A stretch of 10,936 bases of DNA from Natronoplasma sp964602715 (GCA_964602715.1 CAZRSB010000058.1:1-10936); one strand, 5' to 3'; counted from the stretch's first letter, positions 1-5,622 are shown. Translations and numbers: made by a program. The notes: generated from the sequence alone by a model not told the origin.

Positions 1-682
1 GCACCTCTCCTTCAGGGACGTGTCTATATAATTTTTCAAGGTGCTCGTTTTTATTTTTCTTATACTTTAGGTAAGGTCCTTTCAGAAAATCATCATGAAA
101 TGTTTTTTTCATCGGTCTTTCCAAGAAATTATTGAATTCTTTATTTCTGCTTGCTGTTATCTCCTCCTCATCTAATACATTATTGATCCAGTAATTTGCC
201 AGGATGTCTTCCAACATGTTCGCGTAATATGGCGTTATCTCTGATCCTTTGAGTTCTTCGATCAGTTTGTAAGCGTCTCCGTTTTTATCATACTCTTTCT
301 TAGGATGAAGGAATTCCAACCATACGCAGTTGTTCGCCGCTAACTTTTTAAGATAATCTCGATCTGTGCCGTAATAGACAGGGTCGATCTCGTTTTTTAT
401 AATAGCTATAGTCGGTTTGAAGATGAATGGGGCATCGGCTAAAAGATAACAGTCTCTCCTGTAATATGAAATGGTATCTCTCAAATGTTCATTGTTGAAC
501 AATTTTTGCCATTTATCTCCTTCCATATCATCTTCAAGGTCATCAACAACCATCTCGTGCAGATATCTCACCCTTTTGGCCAGGGGCTTCTGTTTGTTAG
601 AAAAATTTCTTTCCAGCAGTTTGATGGATTCCTCATTCCTGGCAGATCTTATCTGGGATGCGATCTCATCGAATTTGACCAT
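1..682 (-). CDS. Hypothetical protein, N-terminal 227 residues (partial at left edge)
   Basis: An open frame runs without a stop from an ATG at 682-680 to the left edge, so the C-terminus lies outside the window. Codon use is even and protein-like, and the reading frame is far longer than chance allows. The visible part is soluble, with no signal peptide or membrane segment. It is rich in charged and aromatic residues. Recognisable stretches are RRDCYLLADAPFIFKP (residues 75-90), DPVYYGTDRDYLKKLA (100-115), NNCVWLEFLHPKKEYD (117-132) and ITPYYANMLEDILANYW (149-165). I do not recognise the family and assign no function. A TATA-like box about 36 bases upstream fits a short leader. No Shine-Dalgarno sequence is seen. 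The only rightward frames over this stretch are short shadows. Confidence 0.8.
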   Translation of the reverse strand, partial: MVKFDEIASQIRSARNEESIKLLERNFSNKQKPLAKRVRYLHEMVVDDLEDDMEGDKWQKLFNNEHLRDTISYYRRDCYLLADAPFIFKPTIAIIKNEIDPVYYGTDRDYLKKLAANNCVWLEFLHPKKEYDKNGDAYKLIEELKGSEITPYYANMLEDILANYWINNVLDEEEITASRNKEFNNFLERPMKKTFHDDFLKGPYLKYKKNKNEHLEKLYRHVPEGEV

Positions 683-710
683 TATTATACTCTTAAAGGC
701 CGTAACGGAA

Positions 711-724
711 GAAAAATATTAAAG
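711..724 (-). promoter_or_regulatory. TATA-like promoter for the left-edge gene
   Basis: On the minus strand this reads CTTTAATATTTTTC, an archaeal-type TATA element centred about 36 bases before the ATG at 682. Transcription would start near 692, leaving a leader of about ten bases. Called from position and base composition only. Confidence 0.35.
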
Positions 725-757
725 TTTTTCTTGTTCTCGTTTGTGGTTTATTAGGAA

Positions 758-813
758 GTGACGTCCTCCTTCACCCTAGAAGGGGTGAGGCTTCCTACGG
801 AGTCACTGACTCC
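758..813 (-). repeat. IS605-like right end / reRNA 3' scaffold
   Basis: On the minus strand the order is GGAGTCA-g-TGACTCC (813-799), then GTAGGAAG, then a hairpin of TCACCC and GGGTGA with a six-base loop, then AGGAGGACGTCAC. In active TnpB systems such an end is the 3' scaffold of the guide (omega/re) RNA, and the DNA immediately outside supplies the guide. Here the outside sequence begins TCCTAATAAACC. Whether it is transcribed is unknown. Confidence 0.5.
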
Positions 814-892
814 TTGCACAAGCCCGGAAGTTGCATTCCGCTCACTAACTTTTGTTTTACCCAAACACAGAGGTCAGGTCATCGCTTCCAGC

Positions 893-1024
893 TCAAAGGA
901 CCGCGCCACAACACCATGTCAATTCATGATCGGCCCCTACCTGCAAAAGCGGTCTTTTCAAACTTTCTGCAGGCCCGTGTCTGGAACCTCTACCCAAAAT
1001 ATTCTCCTCCCGGTATTTAAGTAT
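893..1024 (-). pseudogene. tnpB: Probable C-terminal remnant of TnpB
   Basis: A 43-residue frame bounded by stops on both sides contains ENILGRG followed by GPAESLKRPLLQVGADHEL. This resembles the extreme C-terminus of archaeal TnpB (OrfB) proteins, where the last catalytic Asp-Asn-Ala-Ala motif runs into NIL and a Gly-rich tail. The zinc-finger cysteines and the RuvC residues are missing, so no active nuclease is encoded. In intact elements the RNA-guide scaffold overlaps this tail, which would explain why it survives next to the right end. The assignment rests on recall of the family tail, not an alignment. Confidence 0.45.
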
Positions 1025-1045
1025 TCACCAGAAGGGTGAGTGAAA

Positions 1046-1078
1046 GTGGCATTCATCCCCACGGCAGAGCCGCAGGGT
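1046..1078 (-). repeat. Second IS605-like reRNA-type end
   Basis: On the minus strand, CCCTGCGGC pairs with GCCGTGGGG around a TCT loop. Seven pairs are Watson-Crick and two are G.U when read as minus-strand RNA. The tail is GATGAATGCCAC. This layout matches the right ends of many IS200/IS605 elements. It lies about 250 bases upstream of the other right end in the same orientation. Confidence 0.45.
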
Positions 1079-1282
1079 TTTCTGCCTAAACAAAAGTATA
1101 AAAAAACATGGTAGACAATCCCATCCTGAGTGATATGTTGATCATCTAAAGCATGATGGCTTTATCTTTCTGAGATAGATTTCTTTCCTCATGATTTAGT
1201 CGGATTCGCGGGAACCATTTGGTTTCTGAAGGATAGGAGGGATTAATTCTTCTGGAGGAGTATGAAAATGAGATATTCACTA

Positions 1283-1296
1283 CAAAGGTATATATA
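1283..1296 (+). promoter_or_regulatory. TATA box and BRE of the chemoreceptor gene
   Basis: CAAAGG followed by TATATATA (1289-1296) is a strong archaeal BRE-TATA pair. Transcription should begin near 1318, giving a leader of about 12 bases before the ATG at 1331. That leader contains GGTG five bases before the ATG, a weak Shine-Dalgarno match. Confidence 0.7.
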
Positions 1297-1330
1297 CACA
1301 TCTTGGTAATGCAAAAACAATGGTGTTTTG

Positions 1331-3415
1331 ATGGGTTTTTTCACAGGTTCAGATGAAAAAGTTGAAAAGCTAAAAACGAAATTGAAAAAAAAAGATGAAA
1401 AGATCAACGAATTGAAAAAGGAGTTGAAAACGACAAAAAAACTTTTAGATTCATCTGGAAGTGCCCAGAGGATCATCGATGGAAAAATGAATGTGATCAA
1501 ACAAAATAAAGTCATGTCTGATTTGACAGGGATTTCTGAACAAGAACTGAAAAAAGGTGTGAAATGTTTTGATCAGCTTGGAGGTGGGCCGTGTAAATCA
1601 AAAGAATGTGCGTTGGCACTGGCAAAAAAAGAAGGGAATGTCATTGAAAGAGAAGTAGAAAAGAAAACTTCAAACGATGAAAACATCCCCATGTTGGTCA
1701 CAGCTACACCCATGAAAGATGATGAGGGTAAAGTGATAGGGATCATGGAAAGCTATAAGGATATCAGTGAGATAAATAAAACTATCGAAAAAATAGAAAG
1801 GGAAATGAATAGAATTTCAGACGGCGATTTACATATTGATATCGATACCGATGAACTCGGTGGTAGTTACAAAAAAATAGGTAAAACCATCAATGATGGT
1901 TTCGAAAATACGGTAGAATTTTTTGAAAATGTGAAGAGGGTTATGGATTCATTTGGAAATGGCGATCTTGATGAAAAAATTGATATGAAAGATTTGAAGG
2001 GAGATTACAAAAAGGTAGCCAGAAGCATCAATGAAGGTATGAAAAACAATGCTGAATTTTTAAAAGAAATTGAGCGTATATTCAAAGAACTCGAAAGGGG
2101 AGATTTGACAAAACAAATCAACACAGAGGATTTCCAAGGTAAATATTGTGAGTTGGGCGAGATGATCAATACCACTATGACAGACATATATGATGCTTTG
2201 GAGGAAATAGAAGATCTGATGAAGGATTTTGGCAAAGGAAGATTTGATAACCGAATTGATGTTGAAAAGTACTATTCTGGTGGCAAATTTGAGCAGATGG
2301 GCAAATCACTAAATCAAGGAATTAATGCCAACGTTGAGGCTATGCAGAGAGTAAAAAGAGTACTAGATGGACTCGCTGAAAAAGATCTGAATGAAAGGGT
2401 GGATGTTTCTGATCTTGAAGGTGCATACAAAATGATAGGGAAAACCGTTAACGCTACCATGAATCATACAAAAAATAATATCGAAAAATTGCAAGAGGCA
2501 TCAAAAAGTGTGGACAAATTGGCGAAAGAGGGACAGGAGTCTAGCGAGGATCTGTCTTCATCTGCAGAACATGTGGCCTCTGCTGTTCAGAGTATTTCAG
2601 AGGGGACAAACCAACAGGCAATGATGGCCGAAAATATTGAAAATGAGATGGAATCTATTGCTGCTAACATGGAAGAAACATCAGCTTCAGTGGACAAAAT
2701 AGTCAACTCTGCTGAGGAAAGTTTAAAACAAACAGAGGATGGGATGACACACGCCAAAGATGCAAGAAATGGAGTTCATAACTTGGAACAAAAACTGGAG
2801 GATGCAAGAGAGATGGTTTTCGAGCTTGACGAACAATCTGATAAAATAGGAGATGTAGTCAGTACTATCTCTGATATCGCCGCACAAACAAATCTTTTGG
2901 CTTTGAATGCTTCTATAGAAGCGGCTAGAGCAGGAGAACACGGGAAAGGTTTTGCGGTGGTGGCTGATTCTGTGAGAGAATTGGCTGAGGAAACCCAAAA
3001 AGAAACTGAAAACATCAAAGAAGTCATAGAAAAAACACAGACCAACGCATCAAATGTTGTGATAGGCGTTGAAGAGATCAATGAAGAATTAGAAGACGTG
3101 AAAGGTGTAACAGAAAAAAACCTCAAATCTCTTGGAGAGATCGGTGATGCTACTGAGACGGTCTCCGTATCCATCAGTGATATTTCAACGGCTGTCGAAG
3201 AAGTCACAGAAAGAGTACAAAAGACGTCTCAGGAAATTCAAAGAATAGCAGAGATAGCAGATCAAAACGCAAATGAGGCAGAGTCTTCAGCAGCAACCGC
3301 CGAAGAACAGAATGCGTCGATTGAACAACTATCTGAAACGGTCCGTAATTTATCGGAGCTGTCACGTCAGCTCTCTGAAATGGTTGCTGAATACCAACTT
3401 GAGATAGAAAAATGA
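1331..3415 (+). CDS. Cytoplasmic methyl-accepting chemotaxis protein with PAS and poly-HAMP
   Basis: A 694-residue soluble chemoreceptor that should signal to CheA/CheW. There is no membrane segment or signal peptide. Residues 1-42 are a Lys/Glu coiled coil. A PAS-like domain (about 45-147) carries Cys79, Cys88 and Cys93, a triad seen in many archaeal and clostridial MCP PAS domains and possibly binding metal or sensing redox state. Residues 155-390 hold five HAMP-like repeats with signature positions 165, 211, 257, 303 and 351 (GDL, GDL, GDL, GRF, KDL), so the period is 46 residues and then 48. The signalling hairpin tip is near 515-550 with DIAAQTNLLALNASIEAARA. The arms on each side are long, consistent with a roughly 44-heptad receptor class. 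There is no C-terminal CheR-binding pentapeptide. The frame can extend three bases upstream to a TTG, but the ATG at 1331 fits promoter and GGTG. No other che gene is in the window. Confidence 0.95.
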   Translation: MGFFTGSDEKVEKLKTKLKKKDEKINELKKELKTTKKLLDSSGSAQRIIDGKMNVIKQNKVMSDLTGISEQELKKGVKCFDQLGGGPCKSKECALALAKKEGNVIEREVEKKTSNDENIPMLVTATPMKDDEGKVIGIMESYKDISEINKTIEKIEREMNRISDGDLHIDIDTDELGGSYKKIGKTINDGFENTVEFFENVKRVMDSFGNGDLDEKIDMKDLKGDYKKVARSINEGMKNNAEFLKEIERIFKELERGDLTKQINTEDFQGKYCELGEMINTTMTDIYDALEEIEDLMKDFGKGRFDNRIDVEKYYSGGKFEQMGKSLNQGINANVEAMQRVKRVLDGLAEKDLNERVDVSDLEGAYKMIGKTVNATMNHTKNNIEKLQEASKSVDKLAKEGQESSEDLSSSAEHVASAVQSISEGTNQQAMMAENIENEMESIAANMEETSASVDKIVNSAEESLKQTEDGMTHAKDARNGVHNLEQKLEDAREMVFELDEQSDKIGDVVSTISDIAAQTNLLALNASIEAARAGEHGKGFAVVADSVRELAEETQKETENIKEVIEKTQTNASNVVIGVEEINEELEDVKGVTEKNLKSLGEIGDATETVSVSISDISTAVEEVTERVQKTSQEIQRIAEIADQNANEAESSAATAEEQNASIEQLSETVRNLSELSRQLSEMVAEYQLEIEK

Positions 3416-3429
3416 AAAAACAAACAACG

Positions 3430-3474
3430 CTTTGTAACTAAGAGGAATCTGTCTAATTCCTCGTGAGTTCAAAG
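3430..3474 (+). repeat. Composite stem-loop after the chemoreceptor gene
   Basis: GAGGAAT (3442-3448) and ATTCCTC (3456-3462) form a perfect 7-bp stem with a 7-base loop. Outside it, CTTTGTAACT (3430-3439) pairs with AGTTCAAAG (3466-3474) with one bulged T. It lies 15 bases after the MCP stop and could be part of its 3' end, although no T-run follows. The GGAA/TTCC stem core resembles the hairpins at 4415-4752. Confidence 0.6.
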
Positions 3475-3479
3475 GGTCG

Positions 3480-3493
3480 GGTCATTGACTATA
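3480..3493 (+). repeat. 14-bp inverted repeat, left copy
   Basis: GGTCATTGACTATA occurs here and in exact reverse complement at 4366-4379. The two copies flank the first VapBC pair and point towards it. Each is bordered on its outer side by GGAA/TTCC stem-loops. Confidence 0.7.
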
Positions 3494-3545
3494 GTTAAAA
3501 AATACAGGGAGAAATCATCTAAAACACGTAGAGTAGTGTAAAAAG

Positions 3546-3938
3546 TCAATATTCTTTTACAGTGATTTCAGATATTCTACTGAAATCCTCAGTATTCCTT
3601 GTTAGAATAGGTTCTTCTTCTATAACCGCGGTCGCACCGATTATACAATCAAAAGCACTTATCCTTGTACCTTTTTTGATCAATTTTCCGTGAATCTTAC
3701 CCGCCTTCTTCATGATTTTTTTATCCGCCTCGATCACATTCTTCGATTCTGTGACCTCTAATACTTTCTCTTTTTCTTTTTCTGGTTTATTGGATCTGAT
3801 AACACCTGTAAATAATTCGAACACGGTGGCACTAGAAAGTGTTATAGTTTTATTTGATCTTTCTAATTCTTTAGCTCGTTGAACAGCAGCTTTATCTCCT
3901 TCTATGAGATCGATTATGAAGCAGGTGTCTAGGATCAT
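3546..3938 (-). CDS. vapC: VapC-type PIN-domain ribonuclease toxin
   Basis: A 130-residue PIN-domain protein, normal size for VapC. The family cuts specific structured RNAs (tRNA or rRNA) with a metal-binding acidic cluster. Visible residues are Asp4 in MILDTCFIIDL, Glu41 in TVFELFTG, Asp97 in RISAFDCIIGATA, and the terminal ILTRNTEDF (111-119), where PIN proteins carry TRN followed by an acidic or aromatic residue. The start ATG at 3938-3936 shares its A with the stop TAA of the upstream antitoxin (TAATG), indicating translational coupling. It is the distal gene of a two-gene leftward operon. Substrate is unknown. Confidence 0.93.
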   Translation of the reverse strand: MILDTCFIIDLIEGDKAAVQRAKELERSNKTITLSSATVFELFTGVIRSNKPEKEKEKVLEVTESKNVIEADKKIMKKAGKIHGKLIKKGTRISAFDCIIGATAVIEEEPILTRNTEDFSRISEITVKEY

Positions 3939-4159
3939 TATTCTTCCTCGAAGATCTCATCTAGGTCTTTTTCTGTTGCTTTTCTGGTATCTTCTATGTT
4001 TTTTCTTAATTCTTCATCTTCCCAGATACCTGCGATCTCTAACAGAGATTTTTCTTTTGTCAGTTTTTTCACTACGTCAGAGAAACTCTCGCCTTTTTCC
4101 TTTCTCTTCTTCAAAAGCTCATACGCCTTTTCATCTAAAGAGACGGTTTTCGTGCTCAT
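3938..4159 (-). CDS. vapB: VapB-type antitoxin (DUF217-like)
   Basis: A 73-residue protein beginning MSTKTVSLDEKAYELLKKRK and continuing GESFSDVVKKL. This is the N-terminal pattern of archaeal VapB antitoxins of the DUF217/VAPB45-like family, whose N-terminus binds DNA and whose acidic C-terminus binds the toxin. The tail here (LDEIFEEE) is strongly acidic. I chose the ATG at 4159 over a TTG one codon earlier. A palindrome lies between TATA box and start codon, so the complex probably represses its own promoter. The stop overlaps the vapC start. Confidence 0.9.
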   Translation of the reverse strand: MSTKTVSLDEKAYELLKKRKEKGESFSDVVKKLTKEKSLLEIAGIWEDEELRKNIEDTRKATEKDLDEIFEEE

Positions 4160-4160
4160 C

Positions 4161-4177
4161 AATACACACTGTGTATT
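4161..4177 (-). promoter_or_regulatory. Palindromic operator of vapBC
   Basis: AATACACA-C-TGTGTATT is a perfect 8+1+8 palindrome directly between the TATA box and the vapB start. Its position suits autorepression by a dimeric VapB or VapBC complex. Function is inferred from position and symmetry. Confidence 0.65.
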
Positions 4178-4180
4178 ATT

Positions 4181-4190
4181 ATTTATATAA
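4181..4190 (-). promoter_or_regulatory. TATA box of vapBC
   Basis: On the minus strand this reads TTATATAAAT, centred about 27 bases before the vapB ATG at 4159, so the transcript is leaderless or nearly so. Confidence 0.65.
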
Positions 4191-4260
4191 TTTTGGTTTT
4201 ACCAGCCGTTAGGGCATATTTTTGAATCTATTTATTGAAAATCTACTTTCAGAATGAAGA

Positions 4261-4386
4261 TCATACAAATTCAGTATTCACATCAATTTTTTTGAAAAGA
4301 TTATCTTTAGTCACCACAACGAAATCGGTCTCCCTAAATTTCAAGTTACACCAAAAAATACCAGTTATAGTCAATGACCTAACTTT
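4261..4386 (-). pseudogene. Orphan C-terminal coding remnant, unrecognised
   Basis: Between a TAA at 4389-4387 and a TGA at 4263-4261 the minus strand encodes 41 residues with protein-like character: RSLTITGIFWCNLKF followed by RETDFVVVTKDNLFKKID and ending NTEFV. There is no ATG start, so it is probably the tail of a lost gene. The alternation of hydrophobic strand and charged helix recalls the end of a Rossmann-like or PIN-type domain, but this is not enough to name it. It contains the right copy of the 14-bp inverted repeat and the TATA-like box of the rightward hairpin RNA on the other strand. Confidence 0.3.
4366..4379 (-). repeat. 14-bp inverted repeat, right copy
   Basis: TATAGTCAATGACC on the + strand is the exact reverse complement of 3480-3493. 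It lies five bases before the TATA-like box of the hairpin series. Confidence 0.7.
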
Positions 4387-4391
4387 TTAAA
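4384..4391 (+). promoter_or_regulatory. TATA-like box ahead of the hairpin RNA
   Basis: TTTTTAAA is centred near 4388. With the usual archaeal spacing, transcription would begin near 4414, one base before the first hairpin arm at 4415. The element is plausible but AT-rich sequence makes chance matches common. Confidence 0.4.
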
Positions 4392-4546
4392 CTTTCTTAG
4401 GTCCTTGACTCATTTCGGGAATAAAATTCCCGATGGCATAAGAATTTCTTCAAGAAATTCTCATTTACTTAGAAAATCTTTGATTTTCTGAGGGTCATAG
4501 GAATTCTAAATTCCTACGGTCGAAGGAATTGTAGAGCAATTACTGC

Positions 4547-4682
4547 AGATATTTCTGGAACTTTACACGGAACTTGTTCCGTTAAGTGAAGGAACATCGT
4601 TCCTTCAAACTTGGAATTTTCATAGAAAATTCCGAGACTCGATGGAAAATTAAAAATTTTCCAGTAGATGTTCCAGATATCT
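4547..4682 (+). other. Enclosing helix of the hairpin array (multibranch domain)
   Basis: AGATAT-TT-CTGGAAC (4547-4561) pairs with GTTCCAGATATCT (4670-4682): 13 bp with a two-base TT bulge. The helix encloses exactly the four hairpins between 4567 and 4663. This higher-order pairing is hard to explain by simple tandem insertion of palindromes and supports a folded RNA. Its arms also carry the GGAAC/GTTCC core of the hairpins, so it may be an older hairpin with others nested in its loop. Confidence 0.55.
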
Positions 4683-4710
4683 TAGGAAAGTGAACTTTCC
4701 TAAAAGAAGC

Positions 4711-4752
4711 AGTGGAGCTCGTAACTTAGTTCAAAAAGTTACGAGTTCCACT
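4711..4752. terminator. 16-bp hairpin between the hairpin array and hepT
   Basis: AGTGGAGCTCGTAACT pairs with AGTTACGAGTTCCACT around a 10-base loop, 16 bp with one G.U on the + strand. It begins six bases past the hepT stop. Read rightward it precedes the T-run at 4766-4771. Read leftward it follows hepT and is followed by a pyrimidine-rich stretch. It may end transcripts from both sides. Confidence 0.5.
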
Positions 4753-4757
4753 ATAAT

Positions 4758-5165
4758 TCAGAAGGTTTTTTCACTGTATCCGATCACCTTTGAGATGAAT
4801 CGTCGAATATCTTCGATGTCCTCTTCTATTATCATATCGAGTTGTTCATGATCGATCTTGTGATATTGATGAGTTATCATATTTCGGAACTGAGCCATCT
4901 CTGCCAAACTTTCTGCCAGATCTTTTTGAATGATATCATTTCTTTCTAAGACTTTAAAATATTTAGAATAGGCATCCGGTCTTTCCAAACCCTCTAGAGC
5001 GATAAGCCTACTCGCTATGTCGATGACAGCTTCTACCGTTTTTCTTATCAAATTTTCCTTAGCTTCCTTAACGAGGTCCGTTTTCTCTTTTGATTTTTGT
5101 ATCTTTGAGAGAAGGTTGATCCACTCATCGATGGAGTCGATACGGCTTTCGATTTTTTCATCCAT
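4758..5165 (-). CDS. hepT: HepT-like HEPN ribonuclease toxin (DUF86)
   Basis: A 135-residue, all-helical HEPN protein of the DUF86/HepT family. The catalytic RNase motif R-x4-H-x-Y is present as RNMITHQY, with Arg94, His99 and Tyr101. HepT toxins cleave RNA (tRNA in studied cases) and are silenced when the partner MntA adds AMP to the tyrosine of this motif. The start ATG at 5165-5163 lies inside the end of mntA; the two genes overlap by eight bases, so they are translationally coupled. The 3' end of the gene contains the T-run that may terminate the opposing hairpin RNA. Confidence 0.93.
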   Translation of the reverse strand: MDEKIESRIDSIDEWINLLSKIQKSKEKTDLVKEAKENLIRKTVEAVIDIASRLIALEGLERPDAYSKYFKVLERNDIIQKDLAESLAEMAQFRNMITHQYHKIDHEQLDMIIEEDIEDIRRFISKVIGYSEKTF

Positions 5166-5601
5166 CCTCTATCACCCTTTTTCTTCTTTCTCCCCAGTGC
5201 TCTTCTAGATGGTGCTTGATATCATGATACTTCCTATCTATCTTCACTTCTATATCTGCTCTTTCACTTGGGTTAGATTCGTAGAGAACAGTTCCGTGTT
5301 GAATAACTCTAAATTGGAAACGTGCATCGGCTTCATTCAACGAATTCACATCGAATTCGCGATCGATCTCAATTTCATCTTGGATCCTTCTACTGATCTC
5401 TAAAAGTTTTTTTAAGGAATAGTCTTTGAAATATATCGCTATATCGACATCACTTTTTGAATGTTGCTCACCAGTGGCAAAAGACCCGTACAGATATGCA
5501 GCTATCACATCATAATCACTACATATCTTCGGTAGTTGAGATTCGATGATTTTTATATCATCTTCTCTTGAACAATCGTTTTCATCTGTTTTCTTTACCA
5601 T
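5158..5601 (-). CDS. mntA: MntA-like nucleotidyltransferase antitoxin
   Basis: A 147-residue minimal nucleotidyltransferase. The motif GSFATG (39-44) followed by SDVDIAIYF (50-58) supplies Gly39-Ser40 and metal-binding Asp51 and Asp53. Asp84 in REFDVNSLN is the likely third carboxylate. In the type VII MntA-HepT system this enzyme transfers AMP to the HEPN toxin to inactivate it. It is longer at the C-terminus than minimal forms, with a basic His/Arg-rich helix (about 123-143). The start ATG at 5601 follows a TATA-like box by about 27 bases, indicating a leaderless transcript for the operon. Confidence 0.92.
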   Translation of the reverse strand: MVKKTDENDCSREDDIKIIESQLPKICSDYDVIAAYLYGSFATGEQHSKSDVDIAIYFKDYSLKKLLEISRRIQDEIEIDREFDVNSLNEADARFQFRVIQHGTVLYESNPSERADIEVKIDRKYHDIKHHLEEHWGERRKRVIEDG

Positions 5602-5622
5602 CGCTAAGATATTTACTACATC

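Larger units (their letters stand above)
758..1085 (-). mobile_element. Decayed IS605/IS1341-type insertion sequence DNA, two right-end-like segments
   Basis: Read on the minus strand, this stretch contains two segments resembling the 3' end of IS200/IS605-family tnpB elements: a GC-rich hairpin followed by a conserved-looking tail. The first (1078-1046) is a 9-bp hairpin, arms CCCTGCGGC and GCCGTGGGG, followed by GATGAATGCCAC. The second (about 813-758) has a 7-bp hairpin (799-813) and then TCACCC/GGGTGA, followed by GGACGTCAC, close to the GGATGTCAC ending common in archaeal elements. Between them lies a short remnant of a TnpB C-terminus. No tnpA or full tnpB is present. Base composition is richer in G and C than the neighbours. 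The left boundary of the element is not defined. This could be one element with an internal deletion or two relics side by side. Confidence 0.6.
4414..4771 (+). ncRNA. Candidate structured RNA: serial array of eleven stem-loops
   Basis: Hairpins in order (arm; partner arm): 4415-4422;4426-4433. 4441-4449;4453-4461. 4468-4478;4482-4492. 4498-4505;4509-4516. 4527-4531;4537-4541 (weak). 4567-4573;4576-4582. 4587-4595;4599-4607. 4610-4621;4625-4636. 4643-4651;4655-4663. 4682-4691;4694-4703. 4711-4726;4737-4752. Apart from a few G.U pairs the stems are perfect, and most loops are 2-3 bases. Roughly two thirds of the bases from 4415 to 4752 can pair. Stem sequences differ, but left arms share a GGAA-like core (CGGGAAT, TAGGAATT, ACGGAAC, AAGGAAC, TGGAAAATT, TAGGAAAGT). 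No frame codes here. All three G.U pairs (4470.4490, 4612.4634, 4717.4746) are allowed only on the + strand, favouring rightward transcription. A T-run at 4766-4771, inside the end of hepT, could terminate it. I recognise no known RNA family. DNA-level roles remain possible. Confidence 0.55.

Noticed and set aside
758..1039. Rightward frame of 93 codons in the IS-derived region
   Set aside because: It is a shadow of the minus-strand element. It covers the hairpins of the right ends and shows no protein-like pattern.
1045..1095. Possible TnpB zinc-finger remnant on the minus strand (LCRGDECHFH)
   Set aside because: The cysteine spacing does not match CxxC pairs, and the segment is explained by the reRNA-like hairpin and tail.
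1078..1260. Structure or gene between the IS relic and the chemoreceptor promoter
   Set aside because: Only short weak inverted pairs (for example GGAACC/GGTTTC at about 1210-1226) and a 13-codon frame; nothing stands out from chance.
2776..3207. Long minus-strand frame of 143 codons inside the chemoreceptor gene
   Set aside because: Antisense shadow of the MCP signalling domain, Ser/Thr-rich as expected from the complement of its codons.
4415..4752. CRISPR array
   Set aside because: The repeated units are self-complementary hairpins with different sequences and uneven spacing. There is no constant repeat with unique spacers, and no cas gene.
4415..4752. Integron attC sites or REP/BIME elements
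   Set aside because: No conserved GTTRRRY or GTAG-type motif, the units are not copies of one palindrome, and no integrase or RAYT transposase is nearby.
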